Origin: Edaphobacter aggregans DSM 19364
GTDB taxonomy: Bacteria; Acidobacteriota; Terriglobia; Terriglobales; Acidobacteriaceae
NCBI RefSeq assembly: GCF_000745965.1
Contig: NZ_JQKI01000013.1
Coordinates: 62,001 to 126,000, forward strand
DNA: 64,000 nucleotides
Reading direction: 5' to 3'
This document shows, one piece after another, positions 50,487-59,942 of the stretch; the stretch's first letter is position 1; every line of letters begins with the position of its first letter. The position numbers and the translations under genes are program-made. The notes below the pieces were generated by a model. That model ran no database searches. It was not told where the DNA came from and saw nothing but the letters and a program-made list of their open reading frames with translations.

Positions 50487-51524
50487 CTACTGCGGCTTCG
50501 CCACATGCTTGTCGCTTGCCAGCGATGGAGGCTCCGACATCGCAGACTCGCCCATCGAGAGCGGAAGCTCCTGCTGGGCGCGGCCGTAGCTGTCGTACGC
50601 GCGTACGATGCGCTGAACGAGGTGATGCCGCACCACGTCAACGTCCTCGAAGTGACAGAAGCGGATTCCCTCGACGCCGTCGAGGACGTGCAGCGCCTCG
50701 AAGAGCCCGGAACGTTTGGGGTTCGGCAGGTCGATCTGCGTCAGGTCGCCGGTGATGACGGCCTTCGAGCTGTTGCCGAGGCGCGTGACGAACATCTTCA
50801 TCTGCTCAGTCGTCGTGTTCTGCGCCTCGTCCATGATGATGAAGGCGTCATTGAGCGTGCGGCCGCGCATGAAGGCGAGCGGCGCGACCTCGATGACGTT
50901 CGATTCGAGCATCTTGTCGACCTTCTGCGGGTCGAGCAGGTCGTAGAGCGCGTCATAGAGCGGGCGCAGGTAGGGATCGACCTTCTCCTGGAGCGAGCCG
51001 GGAAGGAAGCCGAGGCGCTCGCCGGCTTCGACGGCCGGACGAACGAGGATGATGCGGCTGACCTTTTTGGCAACGAGCGCCGAGACCGCCATCGCGACGG
51101 CGAGGTAGGTCTTGCCGGTTCCGGCGGGGCCGAGGCCAAAGACCATGTCGTTCTGCTCGATCGCCTCGACGTACTTGCGCTGATTGGGCGAGCGCGGCTG
51201 AACCATTCGTTTGACGCCGTTCGAGCGCTGCTTTCCGGAATCGACCAGCGACCTCAGCGTCACGGCCTGATCGGCGACGACCATCTTGAGCATCCCGTGC
51301 AGCTCCCCGTTGTGCAGGTTCACGCCTGCTCGACGCAGCGCGTCGAAGTCCGCGAAGACGCGCTCCACCCGGGCGACGCTGTCGGCGTTGCCGGTCACAT
51401 GAATGGCGTCCGATCGAAGGTCGATCGTGACGTGTAGCCCGTCTTCTAACAGGCGTAGATTTTCGTCGTGGGTTCCGTAGAGGGGTTCGATACCTGGGGT
51501 GATTTCGATGGCTGTTCTGATCAA
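50487..51524 (-). CDS. phoH: PhoH family ATPase
   Basis: 345 residues. N-terminal KH-like region ([30 protein letters not shown]) followed by the PhoH ATPase: [32 protein letters not shown] with Walker A 132-139, [60 protein letters not shown] (Walker B), and [11 protein letters not shown]. It belongs to the YbeZ group, thought to work with YbeY in RNA metabolism. The start is TTG with a GGAGGT 12 bases upstream, looser than ideal, but no better start is in frame. Confidence 0.94.
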   Translation of the reverse strand: MIRTAIEITPGIEPLYGTHDENLRLLEDGLHVTIDLRSDAIHVTGNADSVARVERVFADFDALRRAGVNLHNGELHGMLKMVVADQAVTLRSLVDSGKQRSNGVKRMVQPRSPNQRKYVEAIEQNDMVFGLGPAGTGKTYLAVAMAVSALVAKKVSRIILVRPAVEAGERLGFLPGSLQEKVDPYLRPLYDALYDLLDPQKVDKMLESNVIEVAPLAFMRGRTLNDAFIIMDEAQNTTTEQMKMFVTRLGNSSKAVITGDLTQIDLPNPKRSGLFEALHVLDGVEGIRFCHFEDVDVVRHHLVQRIVRAYDSYGRAQQELPLSMGESAMSEPPSLASDKHVAKPQ

Positions 51525-51955
51525 GTTTGGGGCTGACCTCCGTCAGGCGAAGCGCGGTTATCTTCTGCTTTATTGGATACAAGGTACGAGCGACAGGTTG
51601 CGGCCCGGTCAAGGCACGGCACAGGGAAGGTTGTTTGTGTGGGGGCTGCGACCGGGATGGCGAGAGTTGCCAATCGTGTGCCGAAGATGGGCACAGAGTA
51701 GCCCGCACCGGGACGCTCGTCAAGCCCCTGAATGATGGGGAATGAATCTAAAGGAATAACTGCGGCTGCCTCGGTCTGTTTGCCGGAAAACTGACCGGAA
51801 TGCAGGATTCCCGCCGTTCTTTCGGTTGACCTTAGCCTCGGATTTCCGTAGACTTAGAGATTGCAGAGGATGGTTCAGGCTGTGTTTCCGGCCAGCCTGA
51901 GGTCTGCATCCCAAATTCCCCGACACATAAGCGGGTCAGAAGAGAGAGTTTAAAC
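51525..51955. other. Intergenic region between phoH and rpsT
   Basis: The left part is the upstream region of phoH. The right part holds the rpsT promoter and leader. A CCCCtgaatgatGGGG hairpin lies near 51725-51740. No gene is seen. Confidence 0.6.
51826..51854 (+). promoter_or_regulatory. Sigma-70-type promoter of rpsT
   Basis: TTGACC (51826-51831), 17-base spacer, TAGACT (51849-51854). The leader to the ATG is about 95 bases; AGAGAGAG lies 8 bases before the ATG. This is the best-formed promoter in the window. Confidence 0.7.
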
Positions 51956-52231
51956 ATGGCAAATCATGTATCGTCGCTGAAGCGCGCACGCCAGACCGAG
52001 ACCAAGACTGCGGTCAACCGCGCCAACAAGAGCAAGCTCCGCGGAACCCTGCGCTCTCTGCGCGAGGCGATCGCCAAGGGCGACAGCAAGGACCTGAAGG
52101 CTGTCTACAGCGCCACCGTCTCGGTGCTCGACAAGAGCGTTCAAAAGGGCGTGATCCACAAGAACACGGCCAGCCGCTACAAGAGCCGCCTGAACGCCCG
52201 CGTGAAGGCTGCGGTCACCAAGGCCCCCTAA
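51956..52231 (+). CDS. rpsT: Ribosomal protein S20
   Basis: 91 residues: [86 protein letters not shown]. The basic three-helix bundle and [11 protein letters not shown] end are unmistakable. It binds the 5' domain of 16S rRNA. Monocistronic, with a strong promoter and a terminator 29 bases after its stop. Confidence 0.98.
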   Translation: MANHVSSLKRARQTETKTAVNRANKSKLRGTLRSLREAIAKGDSKDLKAVYSATVSVLDKSVQKGVIHKNTASRYKSRLNARVKAAVTKAP

Positions 52232-52259
52232 GCACCTTCCCCATCTACCAGTTCGACCG

Positions 52260-52284
52260 AGGCCAGCTTCTGAGGAGCTGGCCT
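52260..52284. terminator. Intrinsic terminator after rpsT
   Basis: Stem AGGCCAGCT / AGCTGGCCT with 7-base loop, followed by TCTTCATT. Also serves the convergent gene ending at 52288. Confidence 0.85.
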
Positions 52285-52287
52285 TCT

Positions 52288-53982
52288 TCATTGCTTCGGC
52301 GACCCCGGCTTTTGAGTCGTTCCGCTGGAATCTCCGGGATGCTCGCCCTCGTTGTAGAGAGTTGGCGGCTTTCGCGGCGATTCGGTTGGTGCGGAGCTCT
52401 CCGCTCCCGCTGTATTCGCCGGGCTCTCCTGCGGCTTCGATGTGGCAGCGTCATTCGAGGAATCTGTTCCTGCGGGAGGCGCCGGCGCAGCCTGTGGCGT
52501 GGGCGGCTGTGCGACCTCAGGCTCGCTTGTCTTTGCAGCCGGAGTGGCCTCAGGAGCCTGCGCGGGAGGATTTGCGGAGTCGCCGTTCGTCATATCGGCT
52601 GCCACGTCGCCGCCGCCCGCGCTCGCCTCTCCAAACTGCGCCATCGCGCCGTCGTCCTGCGGGGCGGAAGCCTCTGCCAGCTTTACCGCATCGCGTTCCT
52701 TCTCGGTCAGCGGCGGAAGGCTGTGAATCTCGATCGCATCCCCGCGAACTACCGCAAGGCTCATCCCGTCCGGGGAGAGCGCGAAGTTCTGCCCGGCACG
52801 CTCTACCGGCGAGGCATCGATGCGCAGCACCTGGCGGCCGCTGTCGGTCTGGTAGACGATGATGCTCTGACCGGCGACCAGCTCCGGGATGAGTGCGTCG
52901 GCCTGCACGACACCGCTGTGGGTCAGCACGCGGCTCATGGCAAATCGCCCGCCCTTAGGGGCGTAGTCGAACGTGGGAGCGATATAGCTCTCGGTCAGGT
53001 TCTGCTGCCACATCTGCTCGCCGCGCATGTTGAAGGCCCCGACTAGCTGCGGGGCGTGGTTGAGGCCGCAGCCGAAGGCGATGAACTCGCTGCGGCTCAC
53101 CAGGATCGGCACGGGCCTGCAGGTTGAGTCGAAGGCAGCGAGTTCCTTGACCTTGCCGCTGTAGGAGTGGAAGTCGAAAGCCCAGCGCCGCTGCCCCTGA
53201 TCGAGCATCGCAACGTAGCCGGCGGAGTTGGCAGGAATGCGTCCGGGAACCCGCGCGCGAAACCCGCCGCCCGGCCGCAGCCCTACTTCTTCGCCGGCCC
53301 TGGCCGACAGGCGAAAGAAGTTGATCTGCACGGGAGTCTCGGAAAACGCGCTCTCCTCCGTCGAGAGACCCGGCGTCGCGCCCGAACTCGTTGGCAGGAT
53401 TGCCTCTCGCTGCCGGTCCACCGTCTCGATGATCATCAGGTCGGCGTCGGGCGACAGCAGCACGCCGCCGATCCGGCGCTCGGTGGTAAGGAATGGCCTC
53501 TCCCGGAAGGCGTGGCCGCGAGCCAGGTTGACCATCGGGGCGAAGGTGGTGAGCGTGTCGCGAGTCCGCAGCATGAAGCGCCCTTTGCCGAGGTTCCACA
53601 GGTACTGGCCGTGGTCGTGGAAGCGCCATGAGGTGCGCGCCAGAACCTTGCCGCCGGGAACCTCCAGCAGCACGGCGTCAATCATGCGATCCTGGTCGGT
53701 AGGTGGACAGTCCGGCAGGCGCTTGAGCAGCCGCTTGGTGCTGTAGGTCAGCAGAAGATGCTTATCGTCGACAAAGTCAACCGTCAGCATAGAGCTGCCG
53801 GCGAGCAGAAACTGTGTGGAGAGAGGCTGGAAGCCCAAGGGCTCCAGCGGGATGCGCTCCGCCGGCTCAGGACCCTTGGCCACGGCGCATTTCGTCACAA
53901 ATACAGACACAACAACGAGCAGGAGAAGGCTCGAAAGCTTGCAGAGCCGGGGACTCGCGTGGATGATGCTGGGAACCGGCAT
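52288..53982 (-). CDS. Secreted hypothetical protein with propeller-like repeats and disordered tail
   Basis: 564 residues. Signal peptide (LSSLLLLVVVSVFVTKCAVA; a Cys near the end could be lipidated). The body (about 40-420) has recurring strand-rich blocks with D/W/G turns (LLLTYSTKRLLKRLPDCPP, WNLGKGRFMLRTRDTL, GGVLLSPDADLMIIETVD, SRSEFIAFGCGLN, GRQVLRIDASPVERAGQNFALSPDGMSLAVV) resembling a beta-propeller. The last 120 residues are a Pro/Ala/Glu disordered tail. No family is recognised. Divergent from the M13 peptidase with a 161-base gap. Confidence 0.7.
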   Translation of the reverse strand: MPVPSIIHASPRLCKLSSLLLLVVVSVFVTKCAVAKGPEPAERIPLEPLGFQPLSTQFLLAGSSMLTVDFVDDKHLLLTYSTKRLLKRLPDCPPTDQDRMIDAVLLEVPGGKVLARTSWRFHDHGQYLWNLGKGRFMLRTRDTLTTFAPMVNLARGHAFRERPFLTTERRIGGVLLSPDADLMIIETVDRQREAILPTSSGATPGLSTEESAFSETPVQINFFRLSARAGEEVGLRPGGGFRARVPGRIPANSAGYVAMLDQGQRRWAFDFHSYSGKVKELAAFDSTCRPVPILVSRSEFIAFGCGLNHAPQLVGAFNMRGEQMWQQNLTESYIAPTFDYAPKGGRFAMSRVLTHSGVVQADALIPELVAGQSIIVYQTDSGRQVLRIDASPVERAGQNFALSPDGMSLAVVRGDAIEIHSLPPLTEKERDAVKLAEASAPQDDGAMAQFGEASAGGGDVAADMTNGDSANPPAQAPEATPAAKTSEPEVAQPPTPQAAPAPPAGTDSSNDAATSKPQESPANTAGAESSAPTESPRKPPTLYNEGEHPGDSSGTTQKPGSPKQ

Positions 53983-54143
53983 AATGGCGCGCGTATCTCG
54001 CCCGGAAGGGCGTCCTGCCTTCTACTGTTTCACAGACGAAGGGTGCTCGCCAATGGAAGCACGAAGCGTCTGTCAACGGTAAACAATACCAGTGATACAA
54101 CATCAGAAGGTTCCAAACGGAAAGAATCGAAGGGAAGTGCAAG

Positions 54144-56258
54144 GTGAATATACAGAAGGTGGTTCCCCCTCGCGTGGCCGCGCTGAGTTTCGCGGCAACC
54201 CTGCTGGCGGCTGGGGTCGCGACCGGGGTTCAGGCACAGCAGAACAGCCGGCAGAGCCGGGTCGCTGACGACAAGACGGTCAGGGCCGAGGTCTACAAGG
54301 CCATTCCGGGCTTCGACTCCTCCTCCATCGACCCCTCTGTCGACCCCTGCACGGACTTCTACAAGTTCGCCTGCGGCAGGTTTGCCGCGAACCACCCGAT
54401 TCCCGCCGACCAGCCGGCAGTGGATGAGTTCTACGCTCTGTACAACGTGAACACGCAGTCGCTGAACAACATCCTGACCAAGGCCGCGGCCGGTGGGGAG
54501 AATCGCACGCCCAACGAGCAGAAGATCGGCGACTACTACAAGAGCTGCATCGACACCGACGCCATCGAGGCCAAGGGACTTGCTCCGCTGAAGCCGTACC
54601 TCGACAGGATTGACGCCCTCAACGACAAGAACGACCTCACCGCGCTGGTCGGCGAGTTGCAGCGCAACGGCATCGACGTCTTCTTCGGCTATGGCGAGCA
54701 GCAGGACTTCAAGGACGCGAGCAAGCAGATCGCGTTCGTCGACCAGAGCGGACTCGGCCTGCCCGAGCGCGACTACTATCTGCGCACCGGCGAGAAGGAC
54801 GAGACCGTCCGCAAGCAGTATGTGGAGCACGTAGCGAAGATGCTGACTCTGGCCGGCACGCCCGCCGAGCAGGCACAGAAGGACGCCACGGCGATGATGG
54901 CCTTCGAGACCGCGCTGGCCAAGGCCTCCATGCCGGTCACCGAACGGCGCGACCCGGAGAAGATCTATCACCTGCAGACCATCGAGATCTTTGAGCAGAC
55001 CTTTCCCGCGGATTCCTTCAATGCGTTTCGCGAGGCCATGCGCTCGCCCGAGATCAAGGAGCTGAACAATGCCAATCCGGCCTTCATCAACGCGATGATC
55101 GCCCAGGTGCAGGAGACCGATCTCGACACACTCAAGGCTTACATGCGCTACCACCTGCTGACGGGCGCGGCCAACCGTCTTCCCAAGCGCTTCGACGACG
55201 AGAACTTCGACTTCTACGGCCGCAAGCTAACGGGGCAGCCGCAGCAGAGCGCGCGCTGGAAGCGCTGCTCGAACGCTGTGAACGGCGCGCTGGGCGAGGC
55301 GCTGGGCGAGGTCTACGTCTCGCAGTACTTCGCCGGAGACAGCAAGGCGAAGATGCTGGAGATGGTCCACGACATCGAGAACGCGATGGAGCGCGACATC
55401 GATCAAGTGGATTGGATGTCCGCCGAGACCAAAGTGCGCGCCAAGGAGAAGCTGAAGGGCATCGCAAACAAGATCGGCTATCCGGACAAGTGGCGCGACT
55501 ACTCGAAGCTCGAGGTGAAGGCCGACGACGCGCTCGGCAACAAGTTCCGCGGGACGGCGTTCGAGAACGATCGCCAGCTCGGCAAGATCGGCCAACCGGT
55601 GGACCACAGCGAATGGGGCATGACGCCGCCGACCGTCAACGCCTACTACGACCCCAGCATGAACGACATCAACTTCCCCGCAGGCATTCTGCAGCCAGCC
55701 TTCTACGACCCCAAGCAGGATGATGCGGTGAACTATGGGCACATCGGCGCGGTCATCGGCCACGAGTTGACGCACGGCTTCGACGACGAAGGCCGCAAGT
55801 TCGACGCCAAGGGCAACCTGAGCGACTGGTGGACGGCCGAGGACGCGAAGAAGTTCGAGGCGCGGACCGACTGCCTGGTGAACCAGTACGGTTCCTTCAC
55901 TGCAGTCGATGACGTGAAGGTGAACGGCAAGCTGACGCTGGGCGAGAACACGGCCGACAACGGCGGCCTGGTGCTCGCATACATGGCGTATCTTGAGCGG
56001 GCGAAGATCAACAAGGTGGACCTGACGAAGAAGATCGACGGCTACACCTCACCGCAGCGCTTCTACATCGGGTACGCGCAGAACTACTGCGAGAACTCGC
56101 GGCCGGAGGTAATCCGCCAGCAGGTGCTCACCGATCCACACTCGCCGGATCACTTCCGCGTGACCGGCGCTATCGTCAACCAGCCGGGTTTTGCAGCGGC
56201 CTTCGGGTGCAAGAAGGGCACGCCGATGGTACCGGCCAACAGCTGCCGCGTCTGGTAG
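54144..56258 (+). CDS. Secreted M13 family zinc endopeptidase (PepO/neprilysin-like)
   Basis: 704 residues. Signal peptide (AALSFAATLLAAGVATGVQAQ), an opening motif SSSIDPSVDPCTDFYKFACGRF typical of M13, and the zinc site HELTH at 540-544 within IGHELTHGFDDEGRKFD. ENTADNGGLVLAYMAY provides the third ligand Glu. VNAYYDPSMNDINFPAGILQPAFYDP is the conserved NAY/F substrate-binding block, and the end CRVW is the family terminus. It would degrade short peptides outside the inner membrane. The start is GTG at 54144 with AAGG just upstream. Confidence 0.95.
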   Translation: MNIQKVVPPRVAALSFAATLLAAGVATGVQAQQNSRQSRVADDKTVRAEVYKAIPGFDSSSIDPSVDPCTDFYKFACGRFAANHPIPADQPAVDEFYALYNVNTQSLNNILTKAAAGGENRTPNEQKIGDYYKSCIDTDAIEAKGLAPLKPYLDRIDALNDKNDLTALVGELQRNGIDVFFGYGEQQDFKDASKQIAFVDQSGLGLPERDYYLRTGEKDETVRKQYVEHVAKMLTLAGTPAEQAQKDATAMMAFETALAKASMPVTERRDPEKIYHLQTIEIFEQTFPADSFNAFREAMRSPEIKELNNANPAFINAMIAQVQETDLDTLKAYMRYHLLTGAANRLPKRFDDENFDFYGRKLTGQPQQSARWKRCSNAVNGALGEALGEVYVSQYFAGDSKAKMLEMVHDIENAMERDIDQVDWMSAETKVRAKEKLKGIANKIGYPDKWRDYSKLEVKADDALGNKFRGTAFENDRQLGKIGQPVDHSEWGMTPPTVNAYYDPSMNDINFPAGILQPAFYDPKQDDAVNYGHIGAVIGHELTHGFDDEGRKFDAKGNLSDWWTAEDAKKFEARTDCLVNQYGSFTAVDDVKVNGKLTLGENTADNGGLVLAYMAYLERAKINKVDLTKKIDGYTSPQRFYIGYAQNYCENSRPEVIRQQVLTDPHSPDHFRVTGAIVNQPGFAAAFGCKKGTPMVPANSCRVW

Positions 56259-56279
56259 CTGACACAAGGCTGTCAACAG

Positions 56280-56304
56280 CGGGCGCGGCTCAAGGCTGCG
56301 CCCG
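56280..56304. terminator. Intrinsic terminator after M13 peptidase
   Basis: CGGGCGCGGC / GCTGCGCCCG stem with loop TCAAG, followed by TTTCATTT. Confidence 0.75.
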
Positions 56305-56328
56305 TTTCATTTGTGCGACAGTGGAAGT

Positions 56329-57246
56329 ATGTCTTTTGTCCACAAACGGCGCACTCTCGGCTTCGTCGCGTGCGCCATCGCCAGCTCGCTCTGGGGCTGC
56401 GGCTTCTTCTTCGGCAAGATCGCGTTGGCAGAGATGTCGTTCGCGCATATGGTGCTCTATCGGTTTCTCTTTGCAATGGCGGCGCTGGCTCCGCTGCTGG
56501 TAACGCATCGCCCCGGCCTTTCTCTTCGTGAGTGGCGCGTCCTTGCGACGGCATCCTTTCTCGGAGTTCCGGTTCAGTTCCTCATCCAGTTCTACGGGCT
56601 CTCGCTGACGACGGTCTCGCACGCCGCGCTGATGGTGGGGACGATGCCGGTGATCCTCGCGGTGGGTGCGACTCTGTTCGCGCATGAGCGCCTCGATGCG
56701 ACGGGCTGGATCGCGCTAGCCGTCTCGACGGCGGGTGCGGCGCTGATCGCGCTGGGTCGCCATGGCACGGGCGCAGGCGAGCCCTCGCTTGCGGGCGATC
56801 TGCTGATCGTGCTCTCGCTGGCGATCGCTCTGGGCTGGATTCTGCTCAACAAACGGCTGATGGATCGACACTCACCGATCGTCGTCACGGCGTACGGCCT
56901 GCTGCTGGGCACGCTGATGCTGCTGGTGTGGGTGCCGGTGCGCTACGGGATGCCACCGGTCGCGCACGTCTCGATGAAGGCGTGGCTGGCGCTGGCTGCC
57001 AGCGGCGTTCTGTGCACGGCGACGACGACGCTGCTGTGGAACTGGGGCATGACACAGGTTCCGGCGTCGCAGGCCGGGGTGCTGCTGAACATGGAGCCGC
57101 TGATCGGCAGCCTGCTCGGCGTCTTCGCGCTGGGTGAGCACCTGGGGCCGAGCGCGTGGACCGGTGGCGCGCTGATTCTGGGCGCGGCCATCACGCTGAC
57201 GACGCGCTCGAAGGCTCACGTGCCGGAGCACCAGCCTGCGGGTTGA
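56329..57246 (+). CDS. EamA/DMT family transporter
   Basis: 305 residues with ten hydrophobic segments arranged as two five-helix EamA repeats (ACAIASSLWGCGFFFGKIALAEM ... GTMPVILAVGATLFAHERLDATGWIALAVSTAGAALIAL; LLIVLSLAIALGWILLNKRLM ... LLNMEPLIGSLLGVFALGEHLGPSAWTGGALILGAAI). The -E-x-L-x-GxxLI ends of each repeat are typical. It probably exports a metabolite or amino acid. Start ATG at 56329 has GGAAG just before it. It is convergent with the MATE gene. Confidence 0.92.
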   Translation: MSFVHKRRTLGFVACAIASSLWGCGFFFGKIALAEMSFAHMVLYRFLFAMAALAPLLVTHRPGLSLREWRVLATASFLGVPVQFLIQFYGLSLTTVSHAALMVGTMPVILAVGATLFAHERLDATGWIALAVSTAGAALIALGRHGTGAGEPSLAGDLLIVLSLAIALGWILLNKRLMDRHSPIVVTAYGLLLGTLMLLVWVPVRYGMPPVAHVSMKAWLALAASGVLCTATTTLLWNWGMTQVPASQAGVLLNMEPLIGSLLGVFALGEHLGPSAWTGGALILGAAITLTTRSKAHVPEHQPAG

Positions 57247-57282
57247 CACGGCGGGCTTGGCGCGCAGCGGATCTTCAGGTCT

Positions 57283-58647
57283 TCAGGAGACGAGGCTTTT
57301 TTCGGGCAGCTTCTGCGTGGTGCGGTGCCAGACCGTCGTGAGCGCCACGCCTGCGACGATGAGCCCGGCACAGAGACCAAGCCAGAGGCCGACGGCCCCG
57401 TAGCCCATGCGGAAGCCTAGCCAGGAACCGACGGGAAGGCCGATGATCCAGTAGCCGATGATGTGGACGATGAGGCCGGCATGGGTGTTCCCTGCTCCGC
57501 GCAGAGCGCCGGTTGCGGTGATCTGCAGGCCGTCGAAGAACTGGAAGGCGGCGGCGACGAAGAGCAGGGGCACGGTGGCGGCGATGACGGCGGGGTCGGG
57601 GGTGAAGGCCCGCGCGATGGGGTGGGCGAAGAGGGCGAGGACGAGGGAGAAGGTCGCCATGATTCCAGCGCCGAGAAGGATCGAGGTCCAGCCGGCGGCG
57701 GCGGCTTCGCGAGGCGCCTTGCGTCCGATGGCTTGGCCGACGCGCACTGCGGCGGCGGCGGAGATGGCGAAGGGAACCATGAAGGTGAAGCTGGCGCAGT
57801 TTAATGCGATCTCGTGACCGGCCAGCTGGAGGGGGCCGAGGGTTCCGATGAGGAAGGTGACGGTGGCGAAGATGGCGATCTCGGTGAAGATGTGGGCGCC
57901 GGCGGGGGCGCCGAGGATGGTGAGGCGCTTGAGGCGCGCGGTCTCGATGTGGCGGAGCATGGAGCTGAGGCCGTAGTGGTGCTGGTGCTCGACCCGCCAG
58001 ACGGCGGCGACGACGAAGAGGGCGAGGTAGGCGCGCGAGATGGAGGTGGAGAGGCCGGAGCCTGCGATTCCGTAGGCGGGGATGTGGATGGGTCCCCAGG
58101 AGTGGCCGTAGATGAGGAGCCAGTTGCCGAGGACGTTGGTGAGGTTGGCGGTGATCAGGGCGAAGGCGATGGGGCGGACGTGGTTGAAGGCCTGCAGGTA
58201 GCGGCGGAGGGTGAAGTAGAGGAAGAGCGTGGGGGTTCCCCAGTTGAGCGCGTGGAGGAAGCGGATGGCTCCTTCCATGACCTGCGCGTTGATGGGCATG
58301 CGGCGCATCGCCAGCGGGGCGAGTTCGATGATTCCGAAGAGCGCGGCGGCGAGGATGGCGGCGAGGAGGAGGCCGTGGTAGAGCCAGCGGTTGGCCTCGT
58401 CGAAGCGGCCCGCTCCGTGGGATTGCGACAGGTAGGTGTCGAGCGAGAGCAGGACGCCGGCGATTCCGAAGGCGAGGGTGTTGTAGAGGACCTGGCCGAG
58501 GGCGGCGGAGGCGATGTTGACCGCGGCGTTCTGCATGTGGCCGATCATGACGGTGTCGACGATGCCCATCGCCATCCAGCCGAGTTCGGCCGCGATGAGG
58601 GGCAGGGCGAGGAGGAGGACGTTCCGGATCTGCTGCCGTGCGTTCAT
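57283..58647 (-). CDS. MATE family efflux transporter
   Basis: 454 residues with twelve membrane segments. LALPLIAAELGWMAMGIVDTVMIGHM is the MATE opening, with the charged Asp of helix 1. Later blocks are LNWGTPTLFLYFTLRRYLQAF, TLGPLQLAGHEIALNCASFTFMVPFAISAAAAVRVGQAIG and FQFFDGLQITATGALRGAGNT. It belongs to the NorM-like branch and would export cationic drugs or metabolites using H+ or Na+. Stop and start fit a single gene; repeat B copy 3 begins close to its start in opposite orientation. Confidence 0.94.
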   Translation of the reverse strand: MNARQQIRNVLLLALPLIAAELGWMAMGIVDTVMIGHMQNAAVNIASAALGQVLYNTLAFGIAGVLLSLDTYLSQSHGAGRFDEANRWLYHGLLLAAILAAALFGIIELAPLAMRRMPINAQVMEGAIRFLHALNWGTPTLFLYFTLRRYLQAFNHVRPIAFALITANLTNVLGNWLLIYGHSWGPIHIPAYGIAGSGLSTSISRAYLALFVVAAVWRVEHQHHYGLSSMLRHIETARLKRLTILGAPAGAHIFTEIAIFATVTFLIGTLGPLQLAGHEIALNCASFTFMVPFAISAAAAVRVGQAIGRKAPREAAAAGWTSILLGAGIMATFSLVLALFAHPIARAFTPDPAVIAATVPLLFVAAAFQFFDGLQITATGALRGAGNTHAGLIVHIIGYWIIGLPVGSWLGFRMGYGAVGLWLGLCAGLIVAGVALTTVWHRTTQKLPEKSLVS

Positions 58648-58654
58648 GGCTGCG

Positions 58655-58732
58655 GTACCTCCTCCCTCCCCTACTTTTTGCGCAAAGTATTCGAAACAGA
58701 AAACTTAGCCTGGTACTTCGATGTACCGGGGC
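58655..58732 (+). repeat. Dispersed intergenic repeat B, copy 3
   Basis: GGTACCTCCTCCCTCCCC, CTTTTTGCGCAAAGTATTCG, AAACAGAAAACTTAGCCTGG, TACTTCGATGTACCGGGG. It agrees with copy 1 over most of its length. The gap 58648-59074 also holds a terminator-like hairpin, repeat A copy 3 and a REP element; no gene is seen. Confidence 0.85.
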
Positions 58733-58754
58733 TTGTGGAAGTAGCAAAAAGGAA

Positions 58755-58775
58755 AGCCCCGGGGTCCGGGGCTTC
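58755..58775. terminator. Hairpin AAGCCCCGG-GGT-CCGGGGCTT
   Basis: Perfect 9-base stem with a 3-base loop, followed by CGGTTTTCG on the plus strand. It lies just past repeat B copy 3, with no upstream plus-strand gene to terminate. Confidence 0.65.
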
Positions 58776-58866
58776 GGTTTTCGATTGATGTTTTTATTCT
58801 ACCGGATCGGGTGGGGTAAATCGGCACTCTATAAATCTCTATTTATGATGGAGATAGGCCATTTTT

Positions 58867-58893
58867 GGACTTGACAGCGAGATTTGCTGGGGT
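58867..58893 (-). repeat. Dispersed intergenic repeat A, copy 3 (degenerate)
   Basis: GGACTTGACAGCGAGATTTGCTGGGG matches the reverse-oriented core with several substitutions. Confidence 0.5.
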
Positions 58894-58978
58894 TTTTGAG
58901 GTTTTTCCCCTGTGAAAATTCGTGCGGGCACAGATTTTATTCCCCACCGGATCGGGAGTGCGGGGATGGGCGAAATGC

Positions 58979-59008
58979 GGGGGTTCTTCGCTCCGCTCAG
59001 AATGACGG
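58979..59008 (+). repeat. REP-like element
   Basis: GGGGGTTCTTCGCTCCGCTCAGAATGACGG, nearly identical to the copy at 15405-15434. Confidence 0.8.
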
Positions 59009-59074
59009 TGCCAGGGCCGGAGCGGGGTCGTCGGAGAGATTCTTTACGGAGGCCGGATGCAGGAAAGTCAGATT

Positions 59075-59866
59075 TCAGTTGACCAGGCGGACCTCGTCGC
59101 CGGGGCGGATGGTGCCTTCGACGAGGACTGCGGCGTAGATCCCGGCTTTTCCGTCGTGCTCTCGAGCGACTCGCTTCATGACCTCGGGGTTGGGCTCGGC
59201 GGTGTTGGGATCGAGGGTGATCATCTTGCAGCGTGGGTCGCGGTCGACGATGGCGACCATCACCTTCTCGCCGATGCTGAGGGTGTGGCCGACGAACTGA
59301 TCTTCGGTGAAGCCTTCGCTGCTGCCGAGGTTGAGGTAGAGGTTGGCGCGGAAGCGGCGCTTGTCGAGCGAGGTGCCCAGTTCATCGCCGAGCCGCTCGA
59401 CGGTTTGGAGAGAGAAGAGGGAGAGCGGGCGGCAGTCGGTGAGAGCGCGTTCGGAGCGCATAAGGCGGAGGTGATGGCGCTCGCGCAGGCCCTCGCTCAA
59501 CAGATGAAGGAGAGCCGGGTCGTCGATGGGGATGGAGTTCCCATCGGGTGTCTGGACATCCACGGTGAGATCGTCCAGGCTGGGATAGACGGGAGTGACA
59601 CCAGGGGCGAGTGCTTCTGCCTCGGACTGATTTTCGGGCTTCATTGCCCGGTCGGCGTTGCGAAACTGAGGCTGGAAGAGGAGCATGTGTTCCCGTTCGC
59701 GGCCGGTGAGATAGGGAAATCCTGCGGGGGCTCCATCGTCGTGGATGGCGTAGATGCGATCGCCATAGATTCCGGAGAAGCCCGCAAAGGCGCTTTCCAG
59801 CTGTTGGCCGCGCATGCTTTTGACCGGGTAACGCCACAGGCTTTCCACCGTTCCTACGGTTTTCAT
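59075..59866 (-). CDS. MOSC domain protein
   Basis: 263 residues. An N-terminal MOSC_N barrel (VGTVESLWRYPVKSMRGQQLESA) precedes the MOSC domain (RPLSLFSLQTVERL, RRFRANLYLNL, GHTLSIGEKVMVAIVDRDPRCKMITLDP). The Cys of DPRCKM is the residue that ligates molybdenum or carries the sulfur in MOSC proteins such as mARC and YcbX. It may be a Mo-cofactor oxidoreductase for N-hydroxylated compounds. No partner ferredoxin domain is fused, unlike YcbX. Confidence 0.9.
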   Translation of the reverse strand: MKTVGTVESLWRYPVKSMRGQQLESAFAGFSGIYGDRIYAIHDDGAPAGFPYLTGREREHMLLFQPQFRNADRAMKPENQSEAEALAPGVTPVYPSLDDLTVDVQTPDGNSIPIDDPALLHLLSEGLRERHHLRLMRSERALTDCRPLSLFSLQTVERLGDELGTSLDKRRFRANLYLNLGSSEGFTEDQFVGHTLSIGEKVMVAIVDRDPRCKMITLDPNTAEPNPEVMKRVAREHDGKAGIYAAVLVEGTIRPGDEVRLVN

Positions 59867-59942
59867 AAGAGGTCCCTCCTGTGAGGAGGGATTGTAGACC
59901 TTTTTGCGGCGGACGTACTGTCGGTGCGGCGACCTGTTGGCG

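Noticed and set aside
57275-58747. A 490-codon minus-strand frame overlapping the MATE gene
   Set aside because: It is the frame-shifted shadow of the MATE gene; its product is a monotonous Pro/Arg/His sequence, while the other frame has twelve membrane helices.
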